In this document: piece by piece, positions 14,906 to 21,007 of the stretch
Numbering within the stretch: position 1 is the stretch's first letter
Layout: each line of letters starts with the position of its first letter
From: UBA4582 sp013204195
Lineage (GTDB): Bacteria > Pseudomonadota > Gammaproteobacteria > Pseudomonadales > Azotimanducaceae
Assembly: GCA_963925735.1 (NCBI GenBank)
Contig: CAWUUH010000052.1
Coordinates: 1-21,007 of the forward strand
DNA: 21,007 bases
Direction of reading: 5' to 3'
Notes under the pieces: model-generated
Databases searched by the model: none
What the model saw: the letters and a program-made list of their open reading frames with translations, nothing else
What the model was told of the DNA's origin: nothing
Made by a program: the position numbers and the translations under genes

Positions 14906-16144
14906 TTAGCTATATCTGGATTCCGTCACTCGGTCTTTGTCACCGGCCTCGACCCGGCGCAGGGATGCTTCAAGGTCCTCAAGGTAGGTGTCAGTGATGC
15001 TTAAATGAAAGGGTGACAGCATCAGGTGCAGGGCCTTGGGCGCGGTTGTCAGGCTGGTGAACCAGCCCCGTTTGAACATCTGTTTGTAGATGGCAAAAAT
15101 ATCCTCGCGAGGGTGCGCCAGGGCGACAATCCCTAATTGAGGTTTGCCCAATACCTCGAATCCCAGGGCCGTGGCGCCTTGTTCGATAATGGCCCGTGCA
15201 TCCGTCACCTGTTTGTGTTTCGCTCGATAGCCCTCGACGCCCAGATAATTCATGACGGCCCACGCGGCAGAGATGGCGCCGCCGGGGCGGGTGCCCGCCA
15301 GCGTCGGTGTGATCATCCGGCCGCCGGGCCAGTCTTCGCAGTCAAATTGCATATAGACCTTCAAGCTGTTGTCGCTGAATAGAATCGTGGAGGCGCCTTT
15401 CGCACAGTAGCCATATTTGTGCAGGTCCGCAGAAATGGATTTGACCCCGGCAACTTCAAAATCAAAGGGCGGGATATCTGCACCGTTCATGCGCGCGAAG
15501 GGCGCGATGTAGCCGCCGACGCAAGCATCAACGTGCAACCAGACGTCGCGCCGACAGGCAATCTCGCCGAGCTGTTCGATGGGGTCGATCAGACCATAGG
15601 GAAAGTTCGGCGCCGACCCGACTAACATGATGGTGTTGGCATCAAGGGCTTTTTCCATGGCATCGCAGTCGGCCAACAGGTCGCTGGTGCAGGCAATGCG
15701 CCGAATTTCAAGATCCATCAGTTGCGCGGCTTTGTCAAAGGCCGGGTGGGCAGACCAGGGTAATACCAGGTTCAAACGCGCCGTTGTAGAGGTGTTAGCG
15801 CGAAAATAATCGCGCGCGGTTTTAACCGCCATAGTGATGGAGTCAGTACCGCCAGAGGTCATGCTGCCGCCAGCCTCTGGGGAACCGTGAAGCAAGGTCA
15901 GGCCCATGCCAATGACTTCGTCTTCCATCTGTTTCAATGAGGGGAAGGCTGCGGGCCCCAGGCCATTTTCCGACATGTATAGGGTGTACGCGTCTTTCTG
16001 CACCTGGGCCACATCTTCGCCGGCATTGAAAACATATACGGCGGTCTTACCCTCTCGCCACTTGGCGTCGCCCTGGCCGCGGGCGAGCATTTCGTCGTGC
16101 AATTCGTTCCAGAGGCGACCCTGGGTCGGCATGGATTTAAGCAT
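14906..16144 (-). CDS. PLP-dependent group II decarboxylase fold, sphingosine-1-phosphate lyase-like
   Basis: This 412-residue protein has a fold-type I PLP core. TSGGTDSI (97-103) binds the cofactor phosphate. His133 (SAHPAFDKA) stacks on the ring, Asp206 (HVDACVGG) holds the pyridine nitrogen, and Lys243 in SADLHKYGYCAKGAS forms the Schiff base. The D-x-HKYG-x-x-KG motif and overall order are those of sphingosine-1-phosphate lyase rather than glutamate decarboxylase. It lacks the N-terminal membrane anchor of eukaryotic lyases. It could cleave a phosphorylated long-chain base to an aldehyde and phosphoethanolamine, or act as an amino-acid decarboxylase or aldolase. A ribosome site (GGGAG, 7 nt upstream) supports ATG 16144. 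It is divergent from the serine hydrolase. Confidence 0.85.
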   Translation of the reverse strand: MLKSMPTQGRLWNELHDEMLARGQGDAKWREGKTAVYVFNAGEDVAQVQKDAYTLYMSENGLGPAAFPSLKQMEDEVIGMGLTLLHGSPEAGGSMTSGGTDSITMAVKTARDYFRANTSTTARLNLVLPWSAHPAFDKAAQLMDLEIRRIACTSDLLADCDAMEKALDANTIMLVGSAPNFPYGLIDPIEQLGEIACRRDVWLHVDACVGGYIAPFARMNGADIPPFDFEVAGVKSISADLHKYGYCAKGASTILFSDNSLKVYMQFDCEDWPGGRMITPTLAGTRPGGAISAAWAVMNYLGVEGYRAKHKQVTDARAIIEQGATALGFEVLGKPQLGIVALAHPREDIFAIYKQMFKRGWFTSLTTAPKALHLMLSPFHLSITDTYLEDLEASLRRVEAGDKDRVTESRYS

Positions 16145-16290
16145 GATGAGACTCCCTATAAATTGGCTGACCGCATTATCATACCTAATCGGCTTTAGTT
16201 TTGGTCGCAGTATCTGTGTGGTATCTTAACGGCGTTTGGCGCTAACCTGCTGACCGCCGAGGCAGGCTGTTCAGGTTTGGGCTAGGAATA

Positions 16291-16402
16291 GAGCTTTTGA
16301 ATCAGAGCTTCTGGATAAGCGCTTTTGAATCAGAGCTTCGGAATCAGAGCTTCTGGATAAGAGCTTCTGGATAAGCGCTTTTTGAATCAGACCTTCGGAA
16401 TC
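16291..16402. repeat. Eight tandem 14-bp repeats in the leader of the serine hydrolase gene
   Basis: Eight consecutive units of exactly 14 bp fill 112 bp. Their sequences fall into a few types: AGAGCTTCTGGATA (three copies, units 2, 5, 6), AGAGCTTTTGAATC or AGCGCTTTTGAATC (units 1, 3, 7), and AGAGCTTCGGAATC or AGACCTTCGGAATC (units 4, 8). There are no insertions or deletions between units. The array ends 19 bp before ATG 16422, just upstream of the AGGA ribosome site (16410-16413), so it lies in the promoter or the untranslated leader. Confidence 0.95.
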
Positions 16403-16421
16403 AAAACACAGGAATAACAGT

Positions 16422-17453
16422 ATGCTGCGTCCAGAATCCATCGCGCCCAATTTGCCGCCGTTGCCGCCGCAGCCCGCGACCACACCTTGGCCTACCAGTC
16501 GCTGGTCGCGGAGTCAGCCTGTGGTCTCAGATGTAGACCAATTGCAGCAATACTGTGACGAAATTTTTCAGTTGAACGACGCACAAGGCGTCACTTACGC
16601 CCTACAAATCATCAGTCAAGGTGAGCTGGTCCTGGACCGTTATGACGCCGGTGCCAGTGCCGCCTACTTGCAATATTCCTGGTCCATGGCGAAAAGTATC
16701 ACGCATGCACTGGTAGGCATTCTGGTTAGACAGGGAAAGCTGGATATTTATGCACCAGCGGCAGTGCCAGAATGGCAGGGTGATGCCCGGCGCGAAATCA
16801 CCCTGGATCAATTGTTACGTATGTCCAGTGGCCTCGAGTTTCAGGAAGATTATATTGATCGTGGCTCTGACGTCATTGCGATGTTGCAGTTTGATGGCCG
16901 CCACGATGTGGGTGCCTTTGCTGCCAACAAACCGCTGCGCCATCCACCGGGGAGTGTCTGGTCCTACGCCTCAGGCACCACCAATATTATCTGTCGTATT
17001 CTCAAAGACACCGTCGAAGGGGGCGCGTCGGGAATGTTGCGGTTTATGAATGATGAATTGTTTGAGCCCTTGGGCATTCGTAGTGCAACGCCAAAATTCG
17101 ATACCTCGGGCACCTTTATCGGGTCGTCCTATCTGTTCGCGACACCGCAGGATTTTGCTCGATTTGGATTGTTGTACCTGCGGGGTGGCGTCTGGGATGG
17201 GCAACAAATACTGCCAGCGGGCTGGGTTGACTATGCTCGCACGCCGACTTATCAAAGTGACACGGAAGCCTATGGTGCTCAGTGGTGGCTAAGTCCAGAC
17301 CATCCGGGTTGGTTTTATTGCGGTGGCTATGACGGCCAGCGTATTTTGTGTGTACCGCAGAAAGACCTGGTGATTGTTCGCTGTGGCAGAACCCCCGTTG
17401 CTGAAGACGATTATATCTGGGAGCGGATAGCCGCCATCGTTGGCTTGTTTTAA
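16422..17453 (+). CDS. Serine hydrolase, class C beta-lactamase fold (EstB / NylB-like)
   Basis: This 343-residue protein has the SxxK motif SMAK (Ser88, Lys91), the second-motif tyrosine in YAS (Tyr182) and a final GGYDGQ (~313-318) in place of the KTG triad. This set fits the beta-lactamase-related esterase and 6-aminohexanoate-dimer hydrolase group better than true beta-lactamases. It should hydrolyse an ester or amide through an acyl-serine intermediate. The N-terminus is proline-rich with no signal peptide, so it is probably cytoplasmic. AGGA (16410-16413) supports ATG 16422. The gene is bracketed by two related short tandem repeat arrays, at 16291-16402 and 17488-17550. Substrate is unknown. 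Confidence 0.87.
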   Translation: MLRPESIAPNLPPLPPQPATTPWPTSRWSRSQPVVSDVDQLQQYCDEIFQLNDAQGVTYALQIISQGELVLDRYDAGASAAYLQYSWSMAKSITHALVGILVRQGKLDIYAPAAVPEWQGDARREITLDQLLRMSSGLEFQEDYIDRGSDVIAMLQFDGRHDVGAFAANKPLRHPPGSVWSYASGTTNIICRILKDTVEGGASGMLRFMNDELFEPLGIRSATPKFDTSGTFIGSSYLFATPQDFARFGLLYLRGGVWDGQQILPAGWVDYARTPTYQSDTEAYGAQWWLSPDHPGWFYCGGYDGQRILCVPQKDLVIVRCGRTPVAEDDYIWERIAAIVGLF

Positions 17454-17487
17454 ACCCTGCTGCCGCCAGTCGCTGTTCCTTTCATTC

Positions 17488-17550
17488 AAGGCTTCTGCAA
17501 GGCAAAGCTCCTTCAAGTCAAAGCTTCTGCAACCAAAGCGTCTGCAAGTC
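17488..17550. repeat. Four tandem 15-16 bp repeats (AAAGCTTCTGCAAGTC)
   Basis: Units at 17488-17503, 17504-17519, 17520-17534 and 17535-17550 read AAGGCTTCTGCAAGGC, AAAGCTCCTTCAAGTC, AAAGCTTCTGCAACC and AAAGCGTCTGCAAGTC. They begin 35 bp after the serine hydrolase stop. The AGCTTCTG core is shared with the array upstream of that gene. Confidence 0.85.
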
Positions 17551-17648
17551 AAATGGAGTCCCCGTGCCGCGGCGGGCAAAGGTTCAAAAGGCGCCGTTAG
17601 CCGGGGGCGATAAACCCCTCAGGCTTGGCGTCGTCGCGATCAGTCAAG

Positions 17649-17679
17649 GCTCACCAGACTCCGGTGGGGTCTGGTGAGC
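17649..17679. other. Strong hairpin between convergent genes
   Basis: GCTCACCAGA and TCTGGTGAGC pair perfectly. CTCC and GGGG extend the stem to 14 bp (one G-T pair) with a 3-nt loop. It lies between the serine hydrolase (plus) and crotonase (minus) stops. Neither strand has a following T-run, so it may block RNA decay or act as an unconventional terminator rather than a rho-independent one. Confidence 0.5.
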
Positions 17680-17735
17680 TGGCTCCCTGTGCCCCCTGAA
17701 GGATTCACAGGTCACGCCCGGTGCCCTGCGCCCGA

Positions 17736-18527
17736 TTATTGCCCCAAGAAATTACCAGCACGCTTTTCTGATACCGCTTTCACGCCCTCGCGATGGTCGC
17801 TAGTTCGCTGCAGCCAATACTGTTCGCGGCTCTCAATGTCCGTGATGGCCTTGACTGCGTCAGCGAGTCCAGGACGCAGTTGATCACGTACCGAGATCAG
17901 TGCCAGCGGGGCGTTCTCGGCGATTTCCTGAGCCAGCTCAATGGCCACGTCGCGGACTCGGTCGTTGTCCGTAAAGATATCGGCTAAACCCCAGTCGTAA
18001 GCGGTTTGGCCATCGATGCGGCGGCCCGTCATAAACAGTAAGTTAGCCTTCTGTACGCCGATAATGCGGGGCAGAGTATGGGTCAGGCCAAATCCGGGGG
18101 TAAAGCCGAGTTTAACGAAATTGGCGGTCATTCGCGTGTTTGGGCAAGCGACTCGAAAGTCAGCCATGACGGCCAGGCCAAAGCCACCGCCGACCGCGGC
18201 GCCCTGGACCGCGGCAATCACCGGGGTCTTGCAGCGAAACAAACGCACGGCTTCACCGTACAATGGGTTAGTTTCCCCTTCACCGTGACTGGACACTGAG
18301 TCTTTACGTGCACCAGATGTAAAGTTCGCGCCAGCGCAGAAGTGTTTGCCCTCTGAGCACAGGACAATGGCGCGGCATTCCGGGTTGTTGTCCAGGTCCT
18401 CAAAACAGTCAGCCAGGTCCTTAATCAGATCCTGGTCAAAAAAGTTGTTAGGCCCACGTTGGATTTCGCAAATTGCGACAAATCCGCCGGGCAGGGTGAC
18501 ACTGACGTCGCCATACTGTTGCTGCAT
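17736..18527 (-). CDS. Crotonase-fold (enoyl-CoA hydratase/isomerase family) protein, non-canonical active site
   Basis: This 263-residue protein has the two oxyanion-hole segments of the crotonase family: HFCAGANF (62-69) and AAVGGGFGLA (110-119). It also has LGFTPGFGLTHTLPR (140-154), corresponding to the LGxxPGxGGTQRLxR segment. Against mitochondrial enoyl-CoA hydratase, the two catalytic glutamates fall on Gly117 (GGGFG instead of GGGCE) and Phe137 (ANFVKLG instead of PEILLG). Ordinary hydration is therefore unlikely. It should still bind an acyl-CoA thioester and stabilise an enolate, so an isomerase, hydrolase, C-C lyase or decarboxylase role is possible. ATG 18527 follows GAGG at 5-nt spacing. 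Confidence 0.85.
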   Translation of the reverse strand: MQQQYGDVSVTLPGGFVAICEIQRGPNNFFDQDLIKDLADCFEDLDNNPECRAIVLCSEGKHFCAGANFTSGARKDSVSSHGEGETNPLYGEAVRLFRCKTPVIAAVQGAAVGGGFGLAVMADFRVACPNTRMTANFVKLGFTPGFGLTHTLPRIIGVQKANLLFMTGRRIDGQTAYDWGLADIFTDNDRVRDVAIELAQEIAENAPLALISVRDQLRPGLADAVKAITDIESREQYWLQRTSDHREGVKAVSEKRAGNFLGQ

Positions 18528-18551
18528 AATTGCCTCGTTGCTCTTTGGGTG

Positions 18552-18586
18552 TTGACTGGAATTGAATGTTTGCTGGCATTGAATGT
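18552..18586. repeat. Two tandem ~17-bp repeats upstream of the crotonase gene
   Basis: TTGACTGGAATTGAATGT (18552-18569) and TTGCTGGCATTGAATGT (18570-18586) lie 25-59 bp upstream of ATG 18527. On the minus strand each begins ACATTCAAT, echoing the ACATTCA repeats upstream of the ABM gene. Confidence 0.65.
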
Positions 18587-18668
18587 TGCGATGGGCTTTG
18601 ATTTCATCGAGTTATTCGCCAATAAGCTGACTATACCTAAATTTCAGCCCTTGGCACGCCATCCGGGC

Positions 18669-18695
18669 AAAAAAAAGGGTGGCCTGGGCCACCCT
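18669..18695 (-). terminator. Rho-independent terminator for the SDR transcript
   Basis: On the minus strand AGGGTGGCC and GGCCACCCT form a perfect 9-bp GC-rich stem (18676-18695) with a minimal loop. Eight T residues follow (plus-strand A run 18669-18676, sharing one base with the stem). It lies about 93 bp downstream of the SDR stop and upstream of the crotonase gene, which separates the two transcripts. Confidence 0.9.
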
Positions 18696-18750
18696 GTGTT
18701 AGCCGCCGCTGTCAGCATGCTCTGGCATCACGACAAGCGCTGCTGAACAA

Positions 18751-18784
18751 TAACCGAGGGCATTCGGGTTTTACGCCTCGGTTA
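18751..18784. other. Inverted repeat just after the SDR stop codon
   Basis: TAACCGAGG (18751-18759) and CCTCGGTTA (18776-18784) pair perfectly over 9 bp around a 16-nt loop, 3 bp beyond the SDR stop. No good T-run follows on the minus strand. It could stabilise the mRNA 3' end ahead of the true terminator at 18669-18695. Confidence 0.5.
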
Positions 18785-18787
18785 GTG

Positions 18788-19675
18788 CTAAAACTCTCTT
18801 GGTGTCGGTTGTGGTCCTTTTGGCCATTTTTCGTATTGGGCCATGACTGTCTTACCGAGCTCTTCCACGTCCCATGGACCTTCCTTGTTGTCTTTGCTGG
18901 CGAGGCTATGAGCTTGCCATGACAGTAGCGTCACATTGTTACCCTGGGCGAGAAAAGTTCGGCCGGTGACTTCCTTGGCGTCATCAGAGCCCAACCAGGC
19001 GACGATGGGCGATACCTTGTCTGGTGACAGCAGTTCTTCCATACCTTGTCCCTGAGGGAAGATGTCTTCTGTTAAGCGAGACCAGGCGGCGGGGGCAAGA
19101 ATATTCACGCGAATGCCATACTTCAGGCCTTCCTGGAACAGGCAGCGGGCAAAGCCAGCAATGCCTGCCTTGGCAGCGCCGTAGTTCGTCTGGCCGAAGT
19201 TACCAATCAAGCCTGAGGTGGAGCTGGTGACCACGATGCTGCCGCCGTGACCCTGCTCAATCATCTGATCATAAGCGGCTTTAACAGTGAGATAGGTGCC
19301 GCGCAGATGGACATCGACGACGATATCCCACATTTCATTGGTCATGTTCTTGAATGACTTGTCGCGAAGAATACCGGCGTTGGCAATCAGGAAGTCGATC
19401 TTGCCGAATTCATCGACCGCCCGCTGGATCATGGCTTTGGCATCGGCTTCTTTTGCTACGTTGCCATAGTCGGCGACAGCCTTGCCGCCGGCCGCAAGTA
19501 TCTTGTCGACAACCTGGTCTGCCATATTGGCATTCGCGCCGCTACCATCTCGAGCCCCACCCAGGTCGTTAACCACAACACTGGCGCCTTCTTTGGCCAG
19601 GAGCAGGGCATGAGTTTCCCCAAGACCGCCACCAGCGCCTGTAACTACAACGACTTTTCCGTCTAGCATTCCCAT
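18788..19675 (-). CDS. Short-chain dehydrogenase/reductase, MFE-2 (HSD17B4)-type 3-hydroxyacyl-CoA dehydrogenase
   Basis: This 295-residue protein is an SDR. The cofactor motif is TGAGGGLG (12-19), NDLGG (36-40) follows the second strand, NAG is at 99-101, and the catalytic set is Ser152, Tyr165 and Lys169 (NYGAAKAG). The NDLGG motif and the ~45-residue C-terminal extension beyond the core resemble the dehydrogenase unit of peroxisomal multifunctional enzyme type 2. Those enzymes oxidise 3-hydroxyacyl-CoAs or steroid alcohols with NAD(P). ATG 19675 (MGMLDGKVVVVTG) has AAGGGAA about 8 nt upstream. The in-frame ATG at 19747 would add 24 residues of no family character. A role in acyl-CoA or steroid-side-chain breakdown fits the nearby crotonase. 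Confidence 0.88.
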   Translation of the reverse strand: MGMLDGKVVVVTGAGGGLGETHALLLAKEGASVVVNDLGGARDGSGANANMADQVVDKILAAGGKAVADYGNVAKEADAKAMIQRAVDEFGKIDFLIANAGILRDKSFKNMTNEMWDIVVDVHLRGTYLTVKAAYDQMIEQGHGGSIVVTSSTSGLIGNFGQTNYGAAKAGIAGFARCLFQEGLKYGIRVNILAPAAWSRLTEDIFPQGQGMEELLSPDKVSPIVAWLGSDDAKEVTGRTFLAQGNNVTLLSWQAHSLASKDNKEGPWDVEELGKTVMAQYEKWPKGPQPTPREF

Positions 19676-19898
19676 AGTTGTATTCCCTTGTTCTTGAGTT
19701 GACCAATCATTGGCGACGCTCCAATAGCGCGCCAGAAAACAGGCCAAAGTAAATCATATTGGTTCGAGATATACAAAATATCGCTGCGGGACGTCACCAA
19801 ATAGGGGCTGTTGGCACAGTCAGCAGGGCTTTGCTAGGACGCGACGTTATGAGTCGAACGCGACTTTGCAGCGTAGCTGAAAAGCAGTCGATGAGCGG

Positions 19899-20738
19899 TT
19901 AATCGAACTGGTAGCAGGTGCCTTGTTGCGCCCAGGAGTGAAAGCCAGCCTGTAGGGCCTCGTCCTCGAAATCACGCCAGTTATCGCCATAGTGCATGAG
20001 AATGGTTTTGGCTCTAATAGCCGCGGGCAGTGTCATCAGTTCTGCCAGTGAGGCATGGATTCCGCCGGTAAATAACTGGCAGTCATGGAAGATCACCTCG
20101 AAGTCGTAGATCGCATCAAGACCGCAGACCAGGTCTGGATCGAAGCGCGTGTCAGAGGTGAACAAGATCCGTTGATCTACAATCAGGCCGCAGCTCCAGA
20201 ATGAGTCTTCCCAGGAGCGAGCGCTGTCTGGGTAGTGCATGGTTCTGGGCATTCTGACATTAAGGCCGCCCACATTAGCTTCCCAGGTCTCTCTTGCATG
20301 GTCATCGAGCAGGGTCGGGCGAATGCAATCCCAAAGATCCGTGAAGGTCAGTGGTATGGCTTCTGACATCTCTGATCCGCCTCGTAAGGACTGCTCCCAG
20401 AGAATTTTTTGATAGGTCTCGTTGATGACCATTGATGGTTTTTGGCCGGTCACGTAGCGACCCCAAAGCTGAACTTCTTCAAGCCCACCCACATGATCAG
20501 CATGGCTGTGGGTAATTAGAAAATTTTTGATCTGACCAATGGGTAGGTTGTATTGATGTAGCGCATGGGACAAGCGTGTGCCGCAGTCGATCATCAGGTG
20601 ATCATCACCTTTGACGAGTAAAATATTGTTCTGGTTTAAGGATCTCGCAAACGCCGAGCCTGCTCCGATAGTCATCAGCGACAGGGTTCCGTCGTTTGTT
20701 AGCGCGGAGCTTAGGTCGTCGAATTGTGTTATCTTCAT
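19899..20738 (-). CDS. Metallo-beta-lactamase-fold hydrolase
   Basis: This 279-residue protein has the MBL zinc motif THSHADHVGG (H77, H79, D81, H82), a third-ligand histidine H168 in TMHYP, the bridging aspartate D196 in LFTSDTRFD and a terminal histidine H249 in LMHYGD. The segment IFHDCQLFTGGIHAS (216-230) recalls RNase Z-like members. The length suits a compact single-domain hydrolase. It could cleave a phosphodiester, a thioester or a lactone, and the sequence does not decide which. GGTGA about 7 nt upstream supports ATG 20738. The SDR gene follows on the same strand after about 220 bp. Confidence 0.85.
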   Translation of the reverse strand: MKITQFDDLSSALTNDGTLSLMTIGAGSAFARSLNQNNILLVKGDDHLMIDCGTRLSHALHQYNLPIGQIKNFLITHSHADHVGGLEEVQLWGRYVTGQKPSMVINETYQKILWEQSLRGGSEMSEAIPLTFTDLWDCIRPTLLDDHARETWEANVGGLNVRMPRTMHYPDSARSWEDSFWSCGLIVDQRILFTSDTRFDPDLVCGLDAIYDFEVIFHDCQLFTGGIHASLAELMTLPAAIRAKTILMHYGDNWRDFEDEALQAGFHSWAQQGTCYQFD

Positions 20739-20824
20739 GTCATATCACCGGCACAGAAAATAACTAAGATTAAAAGTACTGTGCTAATGAATCAATAGTG
20801 AAATGCTGAGATTGTTTGTGGGTT

Positions 20825-20848
20825 GCGGTCCTTGAAGGGACAGACCGC
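20825..20848. other. Inverted repeat GCGGTC ... GACCGC
   Basis: Perfect 6-bp arms (20825-20830 and 20843-20848) with a nested TCC/GGA pairing, about 90 bp upstream of the MBL-fold gene. It could be an operator, but the arms are short. Confidence 0.3.
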
Positions 20849-20867
20849 TGAGTTGGTGGCTGCTGAT

Positions 20868-20903
20868 GGCTTAGATATTGGCTTAGATATTGGCTTAGAT
20901 GAT
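20868..20903. repeat. Three tandem 12-bp repeats (GGCTTAGATATT)
   Basis: Two identical units GGCTTAGATATT (20868-20879, 20880-20891) and a variant GGCTTAGATGAT (20892-20903). They lie upstream of the MBL-fold gene. A plus-strand frame without a stop runs through them from 20802 to the window end, but it has no convincing start codon. The 12-bp unit keeps frame by itself, so coding is not established. Confidence 0.7.
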
Positions 20904-21007
20904 GGCGTGATCAAGGCAGGTTTTGATCTCGATAATGGTTTTGGCGCTGAACAATGTTTTGTCGAATCAAACTATGGGCTGGTGGCCCTTTGGGGCTTGT
21001 ACTCTGG

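Noticed and set aside
16271..16483. A minus-strand 70-residue frame with a repeated SSDSEALIQK-like pattern
   Set aside because: It is produced by translating the 14-bp repeats and it overlaps the start of the serine hydrolase. It has no ribosome site or family resemblance.
19676..19747. Upstream start for the SDR gene adding 24 residues
   Set aside because: The extra sequence lacks family character, and the ATG at 19675 has a much better ribosome site and gives the usual SDR N-terminus.
19768..19782. GATAT-n5-ATATC inverted repeat upstream of the SDR gene as a TetR-type operator
   Set aside because: The arms are 5 bp of AT-rich sequence and no regulator gene is nearby, so chance occurrence is likely.

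Overview
The window looks like chromosomal DNA of an aerobic, probably marine, Gammaproteobacterium. The evidence is an EfpL (YeiP)-type elongation factor P paralogue, ArfB, CysZ, a YjdF-like protein, DUF1631 and DUF3820 proteins, moderate GC content and many lipid/CoA-type catabolic enzymes. I cannot place it below class. I see no rRNA, tRNA, CRISPR array, insertion sequence or phage gene.

Left part (1-7521, plus strand). The 3' end of a carboxylesterase comes first. A HAD phosphatase, CysZ, a YjdF-like membrane protein and a membrane-anchored alpha/beta hydrolase follow in close order. Next come a class III (CaiB/BaiF) CoA-transferase and a gene overlapping its stop codon, which encodes a two-domain oxygenase, then a class I methyltransferase. 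The two-domain oxygenase is the most interesting gene here. Its N-terminal half carries every metal and substrate residue I know for the HD-type C-P bond-cleaving oxygenase PhnZ. Its C-terminal half is a PhyH-type Fe(II)/2-oxoglutarate dioxygenase like PhnY/TmpA. It therefore looks like a single-chain oxidative phosphonate-cleavage enzyme. The carboxylic acid it would release could be activated by the overlapping CoA-transferase (inference).

Middle part (7554-14880). A DUF1631 protein (minus) is divergent from a small membrane protein (plus), across a 370-bp gap with an inverted repeat and a sigma-54-like site. A GPH-family sugar/cation symporter (minus) follows, then an antibiotic-biosynthesis-monooxygenase-fold protein (minus) divergent from an epoxide-hydrolase-like enzyme (plus). 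A DUF3820 gene overlaps the epoxide hydrolase tail to tail. It is divergent from efpL-arfB, a plus-strand pair for relief of ribosome stalling.

Right part (14906-21007). A sphingosine-1-phosphate-lyase-like PLP enzyme (minus) is divergent from a class C beta-lactamase-fold serine hydrolase (plus). Minus-strand genes follow for a crotonase-fold enzyme lacking both usual catalytic glutamates, a MFE-2-type short-chain dehydrogenase with a clear terminator, and a metallo-beta-lactamase-fold hydrolase.

The intergenic gaps are unusual. Several hold short, imperfect tandem repeats, notably an array of eight 14-bp units with no length variation just upstream of the serine hydrolase. Related arrays lie downstream of that gene and at 10311-10367. 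They look like one family of short intergenic repeats.
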